Position numbers and translations under genes: made by a program. Positions 1 to 8,380 of a stretch of DNA of 64,000 nucleotides are shown piece by piece. This stretch comes from CAVQXR01 sp046330455 (GTDB taxonomy: Bacteria; Actinomycetota; Thermoleophilia; Gaiellales; Gaiellaceae), in NCBI GenBank assembly GCA_046330455.1, contig JAXLSU010000007.1:1-64000 (forward strand). The letters are read 5' to 3'. Within the stretch, counting starts at the first letter, position 1, and each line of letters opens with the position of its first letter. The notes beneath the pieces were generated by a model, which was not told the DNA's origin, did not search any database, and saw only the letters and a program-made list of their open reading frames with translations.

Positions 1-987
1 GAGGCCGGCAGCAGTCGCGAGCAGGAACGGCGAGGCGAGCGCGAGCACGAGCGCCCACCGGACACGTCCGGCTGCGTCGGAGGAAGACCGGTCGCGCGGC
101 CGGCAGGTCAGGAGCAGCGCGGCGCCGAGGAGCGCCACCTCGAGCCCGAGGATCCAGCCGGCGACGCCGTCCTCGCGGCTCTGCTCCCACGTCTCGGCAG
201 AGCTCTCGAGCCAGCCCGGCAGCGCCCCGGCGTAGCCGAGCGCGAGCCACGCGAGCTTGCCGGCGACGAGCGCGCCGAGCAGCCACACCGCTCCCCGTAC
301 GAGCCGCGCCCCGACGAGGCCGTAGTCCCGCGCCTGACGGGCGGCCGCGAGAGCTCCCCAGAGGATGAGCACGCCGGCCGCCACGCCGAGAGTCGCCGCG
401 ATCGTCGCGATCGCGTTCTCGGCGGCGATTCCGGCCGTACCGCTCCCGCCGACGAGGACGGCGAACGCGAGCGTGAACGGGACCACCGCGAGCCCGGGCG
501 CGAGCACCCGGTGACGCTCGAGGACGCGTGCCGGGAGCGCCGCCAGGAGCAGCGCCGTCGCCACCGTGCTCCAGCCGAGACCGCGTGACGCCGCCGTCTC
601 CACGAGGCCGGCGATCGCTCCCCCCAGGGCCACGCCGGTGAAGGCGATCACGGCGCGCGTGGCCCGCGGCAGGCTCCAGCCCGGCTCGAGCGTGCCGGCT
701 GTCAGCGTCGCTGCGGCGAGGCCCATCGCCGCGGCCCCGAATGCGAGTGCGAGGCGCGAGACATCCTCGCCGGCGAGCAGGACGGTGCGACCTCCCGGGA
801 TCTTCGCGCCGGCGCCGATCGCGACGATGAGAACCGCCGCCCCGAGGGCGGTGAGAAGCGCGAGGATCGTGAACAGCCGCGGCCCCGGCGGCAGGCTCGC
901 CACGTCGAGGCGCCGGCCACGCCACCACGCGAGCACGCGTTGTCCGTGCGCTCGGATGTCGACTCGGCGCGGCAGGGAAGCGGCCAT
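1..987 (-). CDS. Multi-pass membrane protein, 3' part beyond the window
   Basis: Seen: an open minus-strand frame runs from an ATG at 987 to base 1 without a stop, giving at least 329 residues. After a basic N-terminus of about 35 residues (several Arg, 'RGRRLDV') come repeated stretches of Leu/Ala/Val/Gly/Ile of membrane-helix length, at roughly residues 39-58, 75-95, 110-130, 140-155, 165-185, 190-215 and 235-255, separated by short charged turns. The frame has the high third-position GC of its neighbours, which supports coding. I recognise no family motif, so no function is assigned. A polytopic inner-membrane protein is all the sequence supports. It is divergent from the lipoprotein gene at 1138. 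The C-terminus lies outside the window. Confidence 0.7.
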   Translation of the reverse strand, partial: MAASLPRRVDIRAHGQRVLAWWRGRRLDVASLPPGPRLFTILALLTALGAAVLIVAIGAGAKIPGGRTVLLAGEDVSRLALAFGAAAMGLAAATLTAGTLEPGWSLPRATRAVIAFTGVALGGAIAGLVETAASRGLGWSTVATALLLAALPARVLERHRVLAPGLAVVPFTLAFAVLVGGSGTAGIAAENAIATIAATLGVAAGVLILWGALAAARQARDYGLVGARLVRGAVWLLGALVAGKLAWLALGYAGALPGWLESSAETWEQSREDGVAGWILGLEVALLGAALLLTCRPRDRSSSDAAGRVRWALVLALASPFLLATAAGL

Positions 988-1137
988 CGAAGCCAATCAG
1001 ACTCGACCCGCCCGCGGAGTTCAAGCGGTCGGTGCGTGCCGGCAGAAAGCTCGACGCTCGGAGCAGGAGCCGAGCGCACCCCGTGGAGCGTCGTTTCGGG
1101 GGTTGTCCCGGTCGACGCTCCGGTCGATACGGACGGT

Positions 1138-1854
1138 GTGTTCGGTACTCGAAGAGCTCACGCGCTCGTTGCCTGCTCCGCGGCTCTCGTTGTGCTCGTC
1201 GCGGTCGGGTGTGCCGGCACGACGGGCAGCGAGGATGGGACGGGCGGCGTTCGTACCGCAGAGATCGCTGCCGCCTCGGGCGATCGCGCGCTGGCCGCGC
1301 GCATCAACCTCGTGCTCGATGACCTGCCGGGCGGCTGGAGCCAGCTACCGACCGACACGAACCCCATCGACGAGCTCTGGAACTGCCTCAGGCCGGCCCG
1401 GTCGCGCCGGACCGTCACTGCCGATGTGACCTCGCACCGGTTCGGACGAGGCCCGATGCGGATCGCCGTGTCACAGACGACGATCTTCGCGACCCCCGAG
1501 GAGGCCGCGAGCGCCTTCGAGCGTGCCTCCGCTGACGATCTCGGCCAGTGCATCGCCATGAGGGTCGGGTCCGCGCGGAGACCCGGAGATCAGCCGAGAC
1601 TGGCCGAGATCCGGGCCGACGAGCTCGCGTTTCCGTCCCTGGGTGAAGGCTCGGTCGCCTACCGGGTCACGGGTACCGTCGAGGCGCGGGGTGCGACGTG
1701 GAACTGGTTTCTCGACCTCGTCCTCGTCCAGCGCGACAGGGCGTTGGCGGTGCTGATCGCGGGCGATGCCCCGGCACCGTTCCCAGCGAAGCTCGAGCGG
1801 AGGCTGGCCCGGATCATCGAGGCGCGGATGGAGCCCGGCGCGGTAGCGCTCTGA
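1138..1854 (+). CDS. Putative secreted lipoprotein of unknown function
   Basis: About 238 residues. I chose the GTG at 1138 because it places a short basic N-region (TRRAH) directly before a hydrophobic stretch and a lipobox ending VAVGC, with the lipidated Cys at about residue 25. Starts further upstream would bury this signal. The mature part resembles small actinobacterial substrate-binding or PknH-like sensor lipoproteins in general layout: an acidic Thr/Ser/Gly linker, then an alpha/beta region with two Cys (around 'LWNCLRP' and 'LGQCIAM') that could form a disulfide. I cannot name a family. It is the only plus-strand gene between the left-edge membrane protein and the minus-strand sel region, so it is probably monocistronic. 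Exact start is uncertain. Confidence 0.6.
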   Translation: MFGTRRAHALVACSAALVVLVAVGCAGTTGSEDGTGGVRTAEIAAASGDRALAARINLVLDDLPGGWSQLPTDTNPIDELWNCLRPARSRRTVTADVTSHRFGRGPMRIAVSQTTIFATPEEAASAFERASADDLGQCIAMRVGSARRPGDQPRLAEIRADELAFPSLGEGSVAYRVTGTVEARGATWNWFLDLVLVQRDRALAVLIAGDAPAPFPAKLERRLARIIEARMEPGAVAL

Positions 1855-1867
1855 ACCCGTCGTTCGA

Positions 1868-1960
1868 CGGAGCGGCGCCGGAGTCGAACCGACCGAGGCG
1901 TGGGTTGCACGCCCGCACTGGTTTTGAAGACCAGCTGGGCCACCGGGCCCGTGCCGCTCC
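1868..1960 (-). tRNA. selC: tRNA-Sec (anticodon UCA)
   Basis: Read on the minus strand, the gene begins GGAGCGGC at 1960 and closes with the complementary GCCGCTCC plus a G discriminator at 1868. This is the 8-bp acceptor stem typical of bacterial selenocysteine tRNA. The anticodon arm CTGGT-CTTCAAA-ACCAG carries anticodon TCA (1925-1927), which reads UGA. A long variable arm and the T-arm GGTTCGACTCC follow. Total length is 93 bases, as expected for tRNA-Sec and longer than ordinary tRNAs. No CCA is encoded. A TAGGCT box lies about 8 bases upstream. The selA and selB genes lie 1.7-4.9 kb away on the same strand, so the decoding machinery for UGA as Sec is largely in this window. Confidence 0.96.
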
Positions 1961-2002
1961 GCCGCTGAGCCTAGCGGGAAGCGGGAGCGCTCAGGGTGGG
2001 GC

Positions 2003-3652
2003 TCAGCGGGCCCGCGCCGTGTACCGGAACACGATGTTGTCGTCGAGCGGCAGGCCCTGGCAGGCGAGCACGGTGTCCCGCCAGCACTCGTAGCGGGCGC
2101 TCGCATTCGTCAGCACGAGTACGACGCGGGAGATCGCCGGTCGCCCGAACGGGACGTTGAGGGTCGCGTCGCCCTTCGCGTCGAGCTTCGCCTGGACGAA
2201 CTGCGAAGCGCCGCTCGTTCGGATGACGACGGCCCTCGCCTGCGAGCCCCGCAGGCGCGGCGGCAGATCCAGGGTGAAGCGCAGCCGTGCCGAGGCGCCG
2301 ACGGACGGACGAGGCTCGAAGCTTCCGTACCAGCTCGTCTGATGGTCGAGGGTGACGCGGCCCGAGACGCTGCCGCCAGCGTTCAGCGTGGCCCGGCGGG
2401 CGGGGGCCGGGACGGGGTAGCGGTCGCCCTCCTCGTAGACGTCGAAGGCCACGGTGTTCGCCGCCGCGAAGCTCGCAAACGTGCCGCCGAAGGTCGAGCC
2501 GCGCTCGCGCAGGGCGGCGTCGACCGCCTGGAGCGACTGCAGGTCACGCGCGCCGGAGGCCGCGTCGGCGTGCTCCCAGATCCGGCGGATCAGCTCGGGC
2601 CCGGCGACGATCTCGCCGAGGTAGCGATAGAAGATCCAGGCGCCGTACTGGAAGCCGGACAGCGGGTTCGTCGGGCTCCGGAGGGCGAGGTCGAAGGGGA
2701 TGTCGGGACGCGCGAGCGGGCTCCGGTCGAGGTACTGGATGTTGTCGTCGATGTCGTCGTAGACCTCGTCCTCCATCCACGTCGCCGTCCCCTCGATCAG
2801 CACGAGGTCGTCGAAGAAGTCGTATGCGGCCTGGACGGCGTGGAAGAACTCGTGGGCGGCCGTCACCCGGAGCGCGTCGAGCCCCGTCGAGCCGAAGGCT
2901 CCGAACTGGGCGAGCGAGTAGTCGTCGTCGAGCACGCAGTAGGAGGAGACGTCGTAGATGGTTCCGGTGAATGCGGCCGGGTCGTCCGTCATGCAGTAGC
3001 CGTAGTAGCCGTCGGCGCCCACGTCGCCGAGGTAGACGTCGACGCGTTCGTCGGGCCCGTGATTCCTCGAGGCGAGATCGGGCTTCGGTGCCCGGTAGCC
3101 GGACGCGTCGACCTCGTAGGCATAGACCTCTTCGAGCGTCTGGACGGCTGCCTCGACGTAGTCGGAGACCCCGCTCGCATCAGTGTCGAGAAGCGGCGGG
3201 GCATCGGCCGTCGTCTCGACCCAGTGGACGCAGAAGTGCGTGCTGCAGGTCACCACGACCTCGTCCTCGGGCACCGAGTAGCCGCTCCCGAGCGGGTCTG
3301 CGCGCCCGTCGTCCGGCCGCGCGAGGATCCGTGACGCCTCTGCCTGCCCGGCCGGGGAGAGGCCGCGGAAGCGAGCGACCAGGTCGCGGAGGATCAGGGT
3401 CGCGTCGCGCGGTCCCGGCCGGGAGATCGTCCCGTGGCGCTCGCGAACGGCTTCGCGATCGGTCAGCGACCGTGCGCGCTCGAGCGCCGCCTCCGCAGCG
3501 TCGAGGCGGCCGTCGAGCACGGCCGCGGTCAGGGCGTCGTCCGGCAGGTACGAGAGCGCGGTTGCCGGACGGGCGGCCTGGGCCGTCCCGGCGAGCAGCG
3601 TCACGCCGAGGGCCGCGACAGCTGCGAGGCAAATCGTCCGGCCCCTGCGCAT
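2003..3652 (-). CDS. Secreted zinc metalloprotease-like protein (MXAN_6640-type)
   Basis: 549 residues. The N-terminus MRRGRT plus a 17-residue hydrophobic core ending in AQA-A is a classical Sec signal peptide, so the product is exported. The zinc-protease signature HEFFH is at residues 267-271 (in 'TAAHEFFHAVQ'), followed by 'EGTATWMEDEVYDD' about 20 residues later, a Glu-rich segment where gluzincins usually carry the third metal ligand. The C-terminal 130 residues look like a beta-sandwich. This layout matches the MXAN_6640 family of putative metalloproteases, which are uncharacterised. The gene sits between selB and selC on the same strand, 33 bases after selB, but nothing in it suggests a role in selenium metabolism. 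I see no in-frame UGA. Confidence 0.75.
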   Translation of the reverse strand: MRRGRTICLAAVAALGVTLLAGTAQAARPATALSYLPDDALTAAVLDGRLDAAEAALERARSLTDREAVRERHGTISRPGPRDATLILRDLVARFRGLSPAGQAEASRILARPDDGRADPLGSGYSVPEDEVVVTCSTHFCVHWVETTADAPPLLDTDASGVSDYVEAAVQTLEEVYAYEVDASGYRAPKPDLASRNHGPDERVDVYLGDVGADGYYGYCMTDDPAAFTGTIYDVSSYCVLDDDYSLAQFGAFGSTGLDALRVTAAHEFFHAVQAAYDFFDDLVLIEGTATWMEDEVYDDIDDNIQYLDRSPLARPDIPFDLALRSPTNPLSGFQYGAWIFYRYLGEIVAGPELIRRIWEHADAASGARDLQSLQAVDAALRERGSTFGGTFASFAAANTVAFDVYEEGDRYPVPAPARRATLNAGGSVSGRVTLDHQTSWYGSFEPRPSVGASARLRFTLDLPPRLRGSQARAVVIRTSGASQFVQAKLDAKGDATLNVPFGRPAISRVVLVLTNASARYECWRDTVLACQGLPLDDNIVFRYTARAR

Positions 3653-3685
3653 CTCGCCCGAGTATCGGCCGCCGTGGGGGCGGCC

Positions 3686-5437
3686 TCAACCCTCTCGTGA
3701 GCGACGGCGAAGCACCCGGGCGTCGCCGACGCGCCGCGTCAGCCCGTCCGAGTCGAACCGCTCGAGCAGCAGCTGCGAGGAGCGGCGTCCGACGCCCAGC
3801 AGGTCGCGAAACCGCGCGAGCGTGATCTGCCCCGCTCGCTCGCACTCCTCGACGAGCTGCCGCCGCGCCTCCTCGTACACATCGGCGCCGATCACGAACC
3901 CGTCCGCGAGCCGCAGGAGCCGTCCCTCACGCTCGAGGAAGGTGGCGAGCTCCCGGTCCTCGCTCCTGACGGGGTTCGGAGCCGCCGCCGCGAGCTCGGC
4001 CTCGAGCGCAGACGCCGCCTCGGCCCGGTCGCCGAGCCGGGCGGAGACGCCGGGCGCATAGGCCTTCGCGCCGCGCTGCTCGAGCGGGAGCAGCGGCAGG
4101 GCCGCCGCCGTCCACGGGCGCTGGGGCAGCAGCTCGGCGAGCGGGATTCCCGGGTCGAGCGGCGATGTGCGCGCCCGTTCGTCGAGCCGTCTCGCCACCT
4201 CGGCCCGGAGGGCCTCGAGCCAGCCCGGGGCGGCGTGGAAGTCGCCGATCCGGGTCGCGTCCGCGAGGCCGCTGTCGAGCTCGGCCGGGGACAGGAGCGC
4301 TCGCCGCTGCAGCTCGGCGCGGGTCAGAGGCTCGCTCGCCCCCGACAGCGCCGCCTGCACGATCGAGGACGGGTCGCCCTGTTCGAGAAGCAGGAACCGC
4401 GCCTCGTCGAGCCGGCGCGGCGGCGCTGGATCGAGGACGACCCCGCCGCCGAGCGTCGTCTCGCCGCGCAGGACGAGCCGGTCCCCGCGAGCGGCGACGG
4501 TGGGAGCGCCAAGGCGGAGCTGAGCGTACCGCTCGCCGACCCGGACGACTCGCGCGAGGAGCTCGGCCGTGCCGTGGTGCACGTGGACGCGCCCGTGGTC
4601 GGGGATCGGCTCGAGCTCCGTCAGGGCCACGTCGAGTCGGTAGCTGACCGGGTACGCCCCCCGGGCGACGAGCGCGTCGCCGCGCCGGAGCCGCCCGCGC
4701 TCGATTCCGGGCAGGGAGACGGCAACGCGCTGCCCCGCCTCCGCGCGCGCGACCGGGTCGTCGTGAACCTGCACGCTGCGCACCCGGACGGGGCGGCCGG
4801 CCGGCTCGACGATCAGCTCGTCCCCTTCCCCGATCGACCCCGACCAGAGCGTGCCGGTGACGACCGTGCCGATCCCGCGAAGCGAGAACGAGCGGTCGAG
4901 AAAGAGACGCGTCGCGGCGAAGGCGGGACGGCGCTCGACGAGCGCGGCGATCCCGGCGAGGGCGGTGCGGAGCTCGTCGAGCCCCTGCCCCGTGCGTGCG
5001 CTGACGGCGACGACGGGAGCGTCGGAAACGAGCTCCCGCCCTTCCTCGACCGCGAGTGCGAGCGTCTCCTCGTCGACCGAGTCGGCCTTCGTGATCGCGA
5101 CGACGCCGTACTCGATCCCGAGCAGCCGGACGATCGCGAGGTGCTCGTAGGTCTGCGGACGGGCACCCTCTGCCGCGTCGACGACGAGCAGGAAGAGATC
5201 GATTCCCGTGGCGCCGGCAACCATGTTCCGCACAAAGCGCTCGTGGCCGGGAACGTCGATCACGGAGAGCCTGCGTCCGTCCGGCAGCTCGAGCGGCGCG
5301 TAGCCGAGGTCGATCGAGATCCCCCGCTGCCTCTCCTCGGGCAGCCGGTCGGTGTCCTTGCCCGTGAGCGCGCGGACGAGCCAGGTCTTGCCGTGGTCGA
5401 TGTGGCCGGCTGTGCCGAGGACGAGCGGCGCGGTCAT
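3686..5437 (-). CDS. selB: Selenocysteine-specific elongation factor SelB
   Basis: 583 residues. SelB is the GTPase that carries Sec-tRNA to the ribosome and recognises the SECIS hairpin in the mRNA. Seen: the translational-GTPase G1 box GHIDHGKT at residues 11-18, the switch region 'RGISIDLGYAPL', the G3 box DVPGH, the G4-type ITKAD, then the two beta-barrel domains and a long C-terminal part with winged-helix-like segments that end in Arg-rich sequence, as in SECIS-binding SelB. Length is close to the E. coli protein (614). The start ATG at 5437 overlaps the selA stop (5434-5437), so the two are translationally coupled in a selA-selB operon. Confidence 0.95.
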   Translation of the reverse strand: MTAPLVLGTAGHIDHGKTWLVRALTGKDTDRLPEERQRGISIDLGYAPLELPDGRRLSVIDVPGHERFVRNMVAGATGIDLFLLVVDAAEGARPQTYEHLAIVRLLGIEYGVVAITKADSVDEETLALAVEEGRELVSDAPVVAVSARTGQGLDELRTALAGIAALVERRPAFAATRLFLDRSFSLRGIGTVVTGTLWSGSIGEGDELIVEPAGRPVRVRSVQVHDDPVARAEAGQRVAVSLPGIERGRLRRGDALVARGAYPVSYRLDVALTELEPIPDHGRVHVHHGTAELLARVVRVGERYAQLRLGAPTVAARGDRLVLRGETTLGGGVVLDPAPPRRLDEARFLLLEQGDPSSIVQAALSGASEPLTRAELQRRALLSPAELDSGLADATRIGDFHAAPGWLEALRAEVARRLDERARTSPLDPGIPLAELLPQRPWTAAALPLLPLEQRGAKAYAPGVSARLGDRAEAASALEAELAAAAPNPVRSEDRELATFLEREGRLLRLADGFVIGADVYEEARRQLVEECERAGQITLARFRDLLGVGRRSSQLLLERFDSDGLTRRVGDARVLRRRSREG

Positions 5438-6756
5438 CCCCGCGCCGAGGCGACCGCCCGGGCGACCTCGTCGAGCTCGGCGTGAGCCAGCGTCCGGCAG
5501 TCGAGGAGGAGGTGCCCGTCACGTACGATCCCGACGACGGGCGGGTCACCGGCCCGCAGCGGCGCGGCGAGCGCCTCCGGCAGCGCGCAGGCGAAGCTCG
5601 GAAGCTCGGCGAGCGGGAGCGCGCCGCCGCCGACACGGCAGACCGTCTCCTCGACGGTGCCGCCGGTGAGCGCGGCGAGATGCACCGCACGCTCCCGGAC
5701 GGCCGCGGCCGGCTCGTTCAGCATCCGCAGGACGGGGATCTCGCGCAGCGCGCGCTCGGGCTCGCGGTGGATTGCGAGGGTACCCTCGAGCGCGGCGATA
5801 GTGAGCTTGTCGGCCCGGAGGGCGCGCTGCAGCGGATGGCGGCGAAGCCGGTCGACGAGGTCGGCGCGACCGACGACGATCCCGGCCTGAGGGCCGCCGA
5901 GGAGCTTGTCGCCGGAGAAGCAGACGAGATCGGCGCCGGCGGCGAGGCTGGCACGCACGGGGGGCTCGTCGTGGAAGGCCCCGAGGACGCCCGAGCCGAG
6001 ATCGTCGACGAGCGGGATCCCGCGGCCTCGTGCGAGGGTCGCGAGCTGCTCCAGGGAGGGCTGCTCGGTGAAGCCGACGATCCGGAAGTTCGACTGGTGG
6101 ACGCGCAGAAGCACGGCCGTCTGCTCGGAGAGCGCCCGTTCGTAGTCGGCCACGCGCGTGCGGTTCGTCGTCCCGACCTCCACGAGGCGGGCGCCCGAGC
6201 GCGCGAGCACGTCGGGGATCCGGAACCCGTCGCCGATCTCGACGAGCTCGCCGCGCGAGACGACCACCTCGCGTCCCTCGGCGAGCGCGGCCAGCGCGAG
6301 CATCACCGCGGCCGCGTTGTTGTTGACGACGAGCGCGGCCTCGGCTCCGGTCAGCGCGACCAGATGCCCGGCACAGTGATCCTGGCGTGAGCCGCGAGAG
6401 CCCGGGTCGAGGTCGTACTCGAGGTTCGAGTAGCCGCGCCCGATCTCGACCACCCGCTCGAGCGCACCGGGGGCGAGCGGCGCGCGGCCCAGGTTCGTGT
6501 GGACGACGACGCCGGTCGCGTTCAGCACCCGCCGGAGCCGGGGCACGAGCGCCGCCCTGAGCTCGCCCTCGACACGTCCGGCGAGATCGGAGACGTCCCG
6601 CCCGGCGAGGATCTCCCGGCGGGCCCCCTCGAGCGCGCGGCGGGCCGCGTCCACGACGGCGGCGCGGTCGTGCGCCTCGAGCAGGGCCTCGACCCGCGCA
6701 TCGGCGAGCAGCCGGTCGACGGAGGGGAGCTCGCGCAGCGACTGATGGGGAGCCAT
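5434..6756 (-). CDS. selA: L-seryl-tRNA(Sec) selenium transferase SelA
   Basis: 440 residues. SelA is the PLP-dependent enzyme that converts Ser-tRNA(Sec) to Sec-tRNA(Sec) with selenophosphate. Seen: the SelA N-terminal region ending 'LNATGVVVHTNLGRAPL', the segment 'NLEYDLDPGSRGSR', the Asn-rich 'VVNNNAAAVML', and the PLP lysine in 'SGDKLLGGPQAG' (Lys284). It is the first gene of selA-selB. A minus-strand TAAGAT at 6763-6768 is only 6 bases from the ATG, suggesting a leaderless transcript. It is divergent from bioY. Selenophosphate synthetase (selD) is not in this window and must be elsewhere for the system to work. Confidence 0.95.
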   Translation of the reverse strand: MAPHQSLRELPSVDRLLADARVEALLEAHDRAAVVDAARRALEGARREILAGRDVSDLAGRVEGELRAALVPRLRRVLNATGVVVHTNLGRAPLAPGALERVVEIGRGYSNLEYDLDPGSRGSRQDHCAGHLVALTGAEAALVVNNNAAAVMLALAALAEGREVVVSRGELVEIGDGFRIPDVLARSGARLVEVGTTNRTRVADYERALSEQTAVLLRVHQSNFRIVGFTEQPSLEQLATLARGRGIPLVDDLGSGVLGAFHDEPPVRASLAAGADLVCFSGDKLLGGPQAGIVVGRADLVDRLRRHPLQRALRADKLTIAALEGTLAIHREPERALREIPVLRMLNEPAAAVRERAVHLAALTGGTVEETVCRVGGGALPLAELPSFACALPEALAAPLRAGDPPVVGIVRDGHLLLDCRTLAHAELDEVARAVASARG

Positions 6757-6881
6757 GGACAGATCTTAGGAGCCGGCCCCGCGTCCGCCGAGACCGGCGT
6801 CCGGTAGGGCTCGCTCCGCCGGCCTTCGCGGAGGAGCGGTCGTTGCGACACGGCGCCCGCGGTGGGGTAAGATCACGAGCC

Positions 6882-7469
6882 GTGCGACCCGATGCTGCGA
6901 CTCTTCGCTTCGCGCTCGTTCCCCGGACAGGGCTCCTCACCGAGGCGCTGCTCGTCCTCGCGGGCACGGTGTTCGTGTCGGTCGCCGCGCAGGTTTCGAT
7001 CCCGCTGCCGTTCACGCCCGTCCCGATCACGGGCCAGACGTTCGCGGTGCTGCTCGTCGGTGCCTCGCTGGGTGCGTCGCGCGGGTTCGCGAGCCTCGCT
7101 CTCTACTGGCTCGTCGGGATCGCGGGTGCCCCCGTGTATGCCGAGCAGGAGAGCGGGTGGGCGACGTTCATGGGGCCGACCGGCGGCTACCTGATCGGGT
7201 TCATGGTCGCCGCGGCCGTCACCGGCTGGCTCGCCCAGCGTCGCTGGGACAGGCACTTCCGCTCGTCCACCGCCGCGATGCTCACGGGCAGCGTGATCAT
7301 CTACACCTGCGGCCTGCTGTGGCTCGCCGCCGACCTCGGCACCGACCTCCAGAAGACGCTCGAGCTCGGGCTCTACCCGTTCGTCGTCGGCGATCTCCTG
7401 AAGCTGTACCTCGCGGCGGTGCTCCTGCCCGGCGCCTGGCTCCTGATCCAGCGCTTCCGCGGCAAGTAG
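6882..7469 (+). CDS. bioY: BioY biotin transporter substrate-binding subunit
   Basis: 195 residues with about six hydrophobic segments. BioY is the membrane S-component of the energy-coupling-factor biotin uptake system. Seen: the family hallmarks 'SIPLPFTPVPITGQTFAVLLVGASLG' region (residues about 33-58), the 'LYWLVGIAGAPVYA' segment and 'GPTGGYLIGF'. I set the start at GTG 6882. A TAAGAT box at 6868-6873 ends 8 bases upstream, and the extra N-terminal residues of a longer frame are Arg-rich and unlike the family. No EcfA/EcfT genes are adjacent, so the energising module must be shared or encoded elsewhere. The window has two biotin-dependent carboxylase components (10125 and 16106), which gives the cell a need for biotin. 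Confidence 0.9.
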   Translation: MRPDAATLRFALVPRTGLLTEALLVLAGTVFVSVAAQVSIPLPFTPVPITGQTFAVLLVGASLGASRGFASLALYWLVGIAGAPVYAEQESGWATFMGPTGGYLIGFMVAAAVTGWLAQRRWDRHFRSSTAAMLTGSVIIYTCGLLWLAADLGTDLQKTLELGLYPFVVGDLLKLYLAAVLLPGAWLLIQRFRGK

Positions 7470-7503
7470 CGGCCTGCCTCGGAGAGCGGCGCGCGTCGCT
7501 CGG

Positions 7504-8145
7504 TCACGAGCCCCGGCCGATCCACTCCTCGCCGCCCTCGTACACCTCTTTCTTCCAGAGCGGCACCGTCTGCTTCAGCGTGTCGATCGCGTCGCGGCAG
7601 GCATCGATCGCGTCGCCCCGATGCGGTGCCGACACGGCGATCACGACGCTCGTGTCCCCGATCCCGACCCTGCCCACGCGGTGGGCGATCGCGACGTCGC
7701 AGAGGTCGTAGCGGCTCCGGAGGCCGGCGGCGATCCGTTCCATCTCCTGCTCCGCCATCCCTTCGTACGCCTCGTATTCGAGATAGAGGACCGTCCGGTC
7801 ACGCGAGCGGATCCGGGTCGTACCGACGAAGGTCGAGATCGCGCCGGCGCCGTCGTCGGCGACCTCGGCGATCACCGCGCTGACGTCGATCGGGTCGGGC
7901 GTGAGCCGGAAGGAGCCTCCCGAGACCGGTGGGATCAGCGCCAGCTCGTCCCCGTCGGCGAGGGCGGCGTCCGGGTCGACGTACTCCTTGTTGCGGGCAT
8001 ACATGACCCCTTCAGGAGCGACGCCGAGCTCCGGCAGCAGCGCCCAGACATCGACGGCCCGGGCACCCTCCGGCAGCTCGAGCTCGCGGTTGCCCACGCC
8101 GGCGCGCTCCCTCAATCCGGCGAAGAAGCGAACCCTCACCCGCAT
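7504..8145 (-). CDS. Fused molybdopterin synthase, MoaD-MoaE
   Basis: 213 residues. Residues 1 to about 80 are a ubiquitin-like MoaD domain ('MRVRVRFFAGLRERAG' to 'LALIPPVSGG'). The rest is MoaE ('IGDTSVVIAVSAPHRGDAIDACRDAIDTLKQTVPLWKKE'), the catalytic subunit that inserts sulfur into cPMP to make molybdopterin. The start ATG at 8145 is supported by a minus-strand TAGGCT at 8153-8158, 7 bases upstream, and by the MoaD start. The MoaD GG, which must be a free C-terminus to carry the thiocarboxylate, is internal here. Mycobacterial MoaX has the same fusion and is cleaved after that GG, so cleavage is likely here too. A xanthine-dehydrogenase-type molybdoenzyme at the right edge is a possible user of the cofactor. 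Confidence 0.92.
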   Translation of the reverse strand: MRVRVRFFAGLRERAGVGNRELELPEGARAVDVWALLPELGVAPEGVMYARNKEYVDPDAALADGDELALIPPVSGGSFRLTPDPIDVSAVIAEVADDGAGAISTFVGTTRIRSRDRTVLYLEYEAYEGMAEQEMERIAAGLRSRYDLCDVAIAHRVGRVGIGDTSVVIAVSAPHRGDAIDACRDAIDTLKQTVPLWKKEVYEGGEEWIGRGS

Positions 8146-8238
8146 GCGGGAAAGCCTACCCCGGAGACCCGCGCCTCGGCGACCCGCCTCGGGGGCTCGG
8201 GGGTCTCTGCGGGCGGCCGGGAGATCGCGCACCGACCG

Positions 8239-8308
8239 CTTGTGTTTCAAGCCACGATCGCTGTTTGTCGTGCCGAAGCCATTCCGTGTTCGTATCTTGA
8301 AACACAAG
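8239..8308. repeat. 70-bp hairpin-ended dispersed repeat, copy 1
   Basis: The arms CTTGTGTTTCAAG (8239-8251) and CTTGAAACACAAG (8296-8308) are perfect 13-bp inverted repeats separated by 44 bases. Each arm is itself a small hairpin (CTTG-N5-CAAG), and the inner part holds a further CACGA...TCGTG pair. A second element of the same length and spacing is at 18121-18190. This copy lies in the 235-bp gap between the divergent moaDE and ABC-transporter genes; I see no other gene in that gap. No target-site duplication flanks it. The form recalls REPIN-like paired REP sequences, but no family name can be given. Confidence 0.75.
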
Positions 8309-8380
8309 AGGGTTTCGCGACCGGAGTCGGTAGCCCGCGAGCGTCTCGGCGTGGCCGCGGGGGGTCGGTAGACTCGGCGC

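Noticed and set aside
566..1429. 287-codon plus-strand frame at the left edge
   Set aside because: It covers the antisense of the membrane protein and a wrong frame of the lipoprotein; composition is Ala/Arg/Pro noise.
8239..8308. Insertion sequence or MITE
   Set aside because: Inverted ends are present, but there is no target-site duplication and the interior is not conserved between copies.
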